Source: Pavlovales sp. CCMP2436 (Eukaryota > Haptophyta > Pavlovophyceae > Pavlovales). Taken from it: DNA of 21,642 bases. Position numbers and translations under genes: made by a program. The notes beneath the pieces are model-generated. The model ran no database searches, was not told the origin of the DNA, and saw only the letters and a program-made list of their open reading frames with translations. Positions within the stretch are counted from its first letter, which is position 1. Each line of letters starts with the position of its first letter. Positions 17,861-21,642 of this stretch are shown one piece after another. Where the stretch lies: positions 77,949 through 99,590 of the forward strand of contig MU631310.1 in NCBI GenBank assembly GCA_026770615.1, written 5' to 3'.

Positions 17861-17916
17861 TGAAAAACACTCAAACCCAGGGATCCATCCCGGGCACACG
17901 GATACCGTCCCCACCA
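17861..17916 (-). repeat. Repeat family C, diverged partial copy 3
   Basis: Shares TTGAAAAACACTC and CACACGGATACCGTCCCCACC with the complement of 10201-10260. A further fragment (GAGCGTTGAAAA) lies at 17401-17412, so family E sits between two pieces of family C. Confidence 0.5.
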
Positions 17917-18202
17917 CTGATCAGGTCAGTCACACGATATTCGACGAATTTTGACTGGTGCGCTAATCGATCGTCACTGCATCTCCCCCGGCGCCTCTGG
18001 AAATGCAGCCCGTCTGCGACGAGCGCGGAAGAGTATGTACCTGGTACTCCCGCGGCTCCCGTAATGCGGGCTCGAGACGGTCTAATTCGGAGTCCGTCTC
18101 CGTGCGGCCGTGCCAGTGTGTTAGCGAGCCCTTCGCAGGCCTCGCACTTGGCAGCGCTGCGCCCGCACTTGGCAGAGCGCTGCGCAGAGCGAGCGCAACG
18201 CG

Positions 18203-19648
18203 ATGTTCGCGTACTTGGGCCTCGGCAGGAGCGGGCCGGCGGCGGCGGCGCGCGGCGCGCCCTCATCGCAGCCGCCCACCGAGGTGCTCCCCTCGCCGCA
18301 CCGCCCGGCGCTGTCGCGCGTGGCCTCGCCGGCGGCGTCGCCGCGCCGCTCGTCGCTCGCTCCGTCGCTGCTCAACTCGCCGGCGGCGTTGCCGCCCCGC
18401 TCGTCGCTCGCTCCGTCGCTGCACGGCTCGCCGCGCCACGGCACGAGCGGGCCGCCCGTGCCGTCGCCGGACCGCTCGTCGCTCGAGCCGGCTCCGCAGC
18501 GCACGACACCAGCTTCGGCTGCTGGCCCGGCTGCTACCTCAGATGGGGCGCCCGCGGACATGCGCCGCTCATTCGAGGTGGTCGACGCGCTGTTCCGCAC
18601 GGTGGTCGACCGCCCCGACGACCTGCCGGTGGGTCCGTGGGAGTCGTTCGAGCATGCACGAGACGCGCTGCAACCGTGGGCGGCGAGCAAGGGCTTCAAG
18701 CTCGTCAAGTGGAGCGAGATCAAGACGGTCACGACCAAAGCTGGCCGCAAGGGCTACCTCTGCTGCTCGTTCAGCAAGGCGACGAGCTCGACGTCGACCG
18801 GCAAGCGGAAATCCTCGTGCATGAGCGCGCATGGGTTCAAGTGCAGCTTCCGGTTCCACCTCGAGGACACCAAGCAGGGCTGGACGTTGCTCCATGTGAA
18901 CAACACGCACTCGCAGCACGACTTCGACATGACGCTCTCTGCCATCAACAACCACGACGGGATTGCCCTGCCCACGGGGGTCAAAATCCCACCTCAGCTC
19001 CACGAAATCGCGCGGATCACCCGGAGCGCCGGCCTCTCCGCGGCCGTGATCGACCGGGTGCTGAAAAGCGAGGCCAACAAGCAGGAGCTCGGGATGACGT
19101 GGACGCTAGACGGTAAGTGCGCACAACTCCTACCCCAACCCTCGAACCCCAACACAAACCCTGACCCCCTACCCTGACCCTCACAACCCCCCCCCTCCCC
19201 CCTTCCCTTAACCTGTAGATGTCTATAACGCCTTCTGCCGTGACGGGGTCGAGGCCAGCGAGTTTGACGCGGACAAGTTTGTGGCCGAGCTCAAGAGGTG
19301 CGAGGTCGAGCTGGGCCTCCCGTACGAGGTGAAGCTCAGCATGGAGGGCGAGCTCGAGTGTGTGTTCTGGGTCAACGAGAACGGCCTCGAATACTGGAGC
19401 TCGCTGCGCGACGCGAAGTGCGTGCTCTACGACACCAAGCATGGGACCAACAAGTACAAGCTCAAGCTCGGCTGCTGGACGATCGTTGACCACAACGGCG
19501 ACACGCAGATCATTGCCTTCTCCCTGGTAATTTATTTAATGATTTAATTAAGTAACTTATTTATTATATTTAGACTTGAGCTCACCCCCACCTCATCTCC
19601 TTTTAATTATAACAATCATGATGATGATGATGATGACGATGATGATGA

Positions 19649-19683
<35 letters not shown>

Positions 19684-21642
19684 AATAATAATAATAATAA
19701 TAATAATAATTAATATCGTCATCATTCGCATAGGTCCCGCCAGGTGAGCCTAAGGAGGCCTTCATTTGGACTTTCGCGCAGTTCAAAAAGCACCTCGGGG
19801 CGCCAACGGTCATCTTCACAGACGGCGACCCGGGCATGCACAGCGCAATCGCGCTCATCTTCGGCGACGGCACCGTGCACCTCTTCTGCCTCTACCACAT
19901 TTACACCAACCTCTTCAAGCACATGAGCAAGCTCTTTGGCGCGGACCGCACGGCGTGGCACGCCTTCGTCAACAGATTCTGGCGCATCGCCAAGCTGTCG
20001 GACAGCGGCACCCGCGCGAACTTCGGTCAGCGCAGCCGCGCAAGCTGCACCCCGCCGCGCACGCCCCGCTCCTCCGCGCGCACACGCCGCCAGCTCATCC
20101 CCCCCCCCCTCCACACAGCAACGGAGTGGGCCGAGCTCACCACGCTCGCGCTGGCGTCCACATGCTGCGACAAAAAGACGCGCCAGCTCGCCTTCGAGTG
20201 GCTCCGGGCGCTGGGCATGCGGGCCCTGCGCTGGGCTGCGCGCTGGACGTGGGAGCACCTCACGCTGGACGTGCATTCCACACAGCGCGCCGAGGCGATC
20301 CACAGCGCGCTCTGCAACATCATCAGCGCCTCGGACAAGCTAGCCAAGCTCCTTGAGAAACTCTCTGAGTTCGAGTCGAACCGCGTCACGCGCAAGTTTA
20401 TTGCGGCGCACCGCCGCGTTCTCGTGCAGGTGAGAGCTGCACCGCCCCGCGCCCACCCCCACCATCGCCCACACGCGGACCTGCACTCACACTCTCTGCC
20501 CCGCACCTCCCACGTAGAACGCCACTTGCGTCAGCATCGTGGTGCGTGACCAGCTCGCAAAGATCCTCTTACCCGAGTTGCGCGCTAGCCTTTTTTTTTT
20601 TTTTTTTGTAGAGACATAATCATATTCATAATAGTCCCAGTCTTGTTTTCAGAAACAATAATATTTTTTGATTAATAACAAAACAAAAAATATCACCAGG
20701 CCCCGATCATCATTTCATCCTATTGTTAATAGCAAAGCACCCGTGCTATTGTTAACAAAAAAATCACCAGGCCCCGATCATCATTTCATCCTATTGTTAA
20801 TAGCAAATCACCCGTGCTATTGTTAATAAGAATAATAGCAATACTAAAAGAATAGTAGTAGTGGTAGTATTATAGTATTAAAAATCACCAGGCCCCGATC
20901 ATCATTTCATCCTATTGTTAATAGCAAATCACCCGTGCTATTGTTAATAAGAATAATAGCAATACTACAATAATAGTAGTAGTGGTAGTATTATAGTATT
21001 ATGAATACTAATACTAATGATAGGTATAGGTATAGTTATTATCATTGTAATTGCAATCGTAATATAATGCAATGCAATGCAATGCAAATGATAGTAGTAA
21101 TAATATTATTAATATTGATATTACGACTAATACCACAATACATCTCCCAATCTGAACTATTGATAATAATATTATTATTGTTGTTCATAATAATCTCAAT
21201 AATCTCTTAAGACAATCAAAAGCAAAAATTCATAATAATAACCCCCCTCCCCCAAATAAATAAATGCACCTTAATATTTTTATCACTAGATTAACTAACA
21301 TTAATACGAATTAATTACTAATATAATAAGGCGCTCGCGCGTGTCCAAAAGCAAGCCACGCTTGCCCCGCTCTACAAGGTCGAGCGGATCTCGGAGGAGG
21401 GCGTAGACGATAACGAGGTGTCCGTCTCGCAGCGCTTCTTCCGCGTGACTTACATCCGCCCGCAGGCGGCGGGCTCGGCCAGCGCGGCAGCGGGCTCGGC
21501 TGGCGCGGCTGCGGGCTCTGCGCCATTGGCAGGTGTGATGGAGAACGTTGACGACGCCGTGCTTCTCGCCGACCAGGGGCTCAACCAGGAGTGGTGCAGC
21601 GTCACGCACGTCGCGTCGCTTCGCACCTGGTATAGACCTCCC
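18203..21642 (+). CDS. Mutator-like (MULE/FAR1-type) transposase, right copy, six exons, 3' end outside window
   Basis: Inferred exons 18203-19112, 19219-19526, 19734-20025, 20119-20429, 20518-20577 and 21331->21642 join in one frame (731 codons). Residues 1-120 are Ser/Pro/Arg-rich with repeated SP(R/P)RSSLAPS. Residues 122-245 form a FAR1/WRKY-GCM1-like DNA-binding region with C206, C214, H236 and H239 as likely zinc ligands. The DDE core has D375 (YDTKHGTNKYKLKLG), D436 (VIFTDGDPGM), CLYH at 458-461, and E562 (QRAEAIHSAL). Cut-and-paste transposition is the family role. The last exon has an Ala/Gly/Ser-rich stretch and may lead to a SWIM-type zinc finger beyond the edge. Exon 3's donor is GTCAGC where the left copy has GTAAGT, and exon 5's donor is TTGCGC where the left has GTGCGC, so correct splicing is doubtful. 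A domesticated gene is less likely than a recent transposon copy. Confidence 0.8.
19113..19218 (+). repeat. Transposase intron 1 (right copy), telomere-like C-rich repeat
   Basis: GTAAGT...CTGTAG intron built of CCCTNACCC and CCCCAAC-like units. It is the homologue of 2237-2350. Confidence 0.65.
19527..19733 (+). repeat. Transposase intron 2 (right copy), GAT/AAT microsatellite
   Basis: It starts GTAATTTATTT, contains CTCACCCCCACC and CTCCTTTTAATT, then GAT repeats and AAT repeats (about 19618-19712), and ends CGCATAG. Confidence 0.8.
20578..21330 (+). repeat. Transposase intron 5 (right copy) with three tandem repeat units
   Basis: A T run (20590-20606) is followed by three units starting ATCACCAGGCCCCGATCATC at about 20692, 20763 and 20884. 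The first is about 71 bases; the next two (about 120 bases) add a TAATAG/TAGTAG tail. AT-rich microsatellite and a C-tract (21241-21253) precede the AATAAG acceptor. The left copy has one degenerate unit. Confidence 0.75.

Noticed and set aside
17860..19116. 418-codon open frame overlapping the right transposase exon 1
   Set aside because: Different frame from the conserved zinc-finger and DDE sequence; Arg/Ala-rich shadow.

Overview
The window reads as nuclear DNA of a GC-rich unicellular alga with a red-lineage secondary plastid, most likely a haptophyte, with a stramenopile such as a pelagophyte as the alternative. The reasons are a fucoxanthin chlorophyll a/c-type light-harvesting gene with spliceosomal introns, a spliced SUMO-conjugating enzyme gene, very GC-rich codons at third positions, AT-rich microsatellite introns, and heavy transposon load. 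The species assignment is inference.

Layout. 1-3293 (minus) and 18203-21642 (plus) are two copies of one Mutator-like (MULE/FAR1-type) transposase gene in inverted orientation, facing outwards from the centre and both running off the window. The left copy is broken (three in-frame stops and an 11-base duplication). The right copy reads open through six exons (731 codons to the edge) but has two damaged splice donors. Between them: 3839-5534 (plus) UBC9, three exons, 159 aa; 6216-7193 (minus) a light-harvesting protein, three exons, 219 aa, convergent with UBC9; 7700-9175 small inverted-repeat elements; 9400-11700 poorly defined sequence with a hypothetical ORF, a 16-copy 12-base minisatellite and a decayed ORF; 12190-16710 (plus) a decayed non-LTR retroelement (ORF1, reverse transcriptase, PD-(D/E)XK-like nuclease); 16884-17906 another cluster of small elements.

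The two host genes (SUMO E2 and plastid antenna) look functional and are unrelated in role. The rest is transposon territory. At least five short repeat families (called A, B, C, E and F here, plus a palindromic element in a UBC9 intron) recur or form inverted repeats. One copy of family C sits inside the reverse transcriptase between its catalytic motifs.

The most interesting signal is in the transposase pair: the left copy carries a 110-base microsatellite intron that the right copy lacks, at a site where the bases AGGTGA appear on both sides. It resembles another intron of the same gene, so it looks like a recently gained (introner-like) intron.
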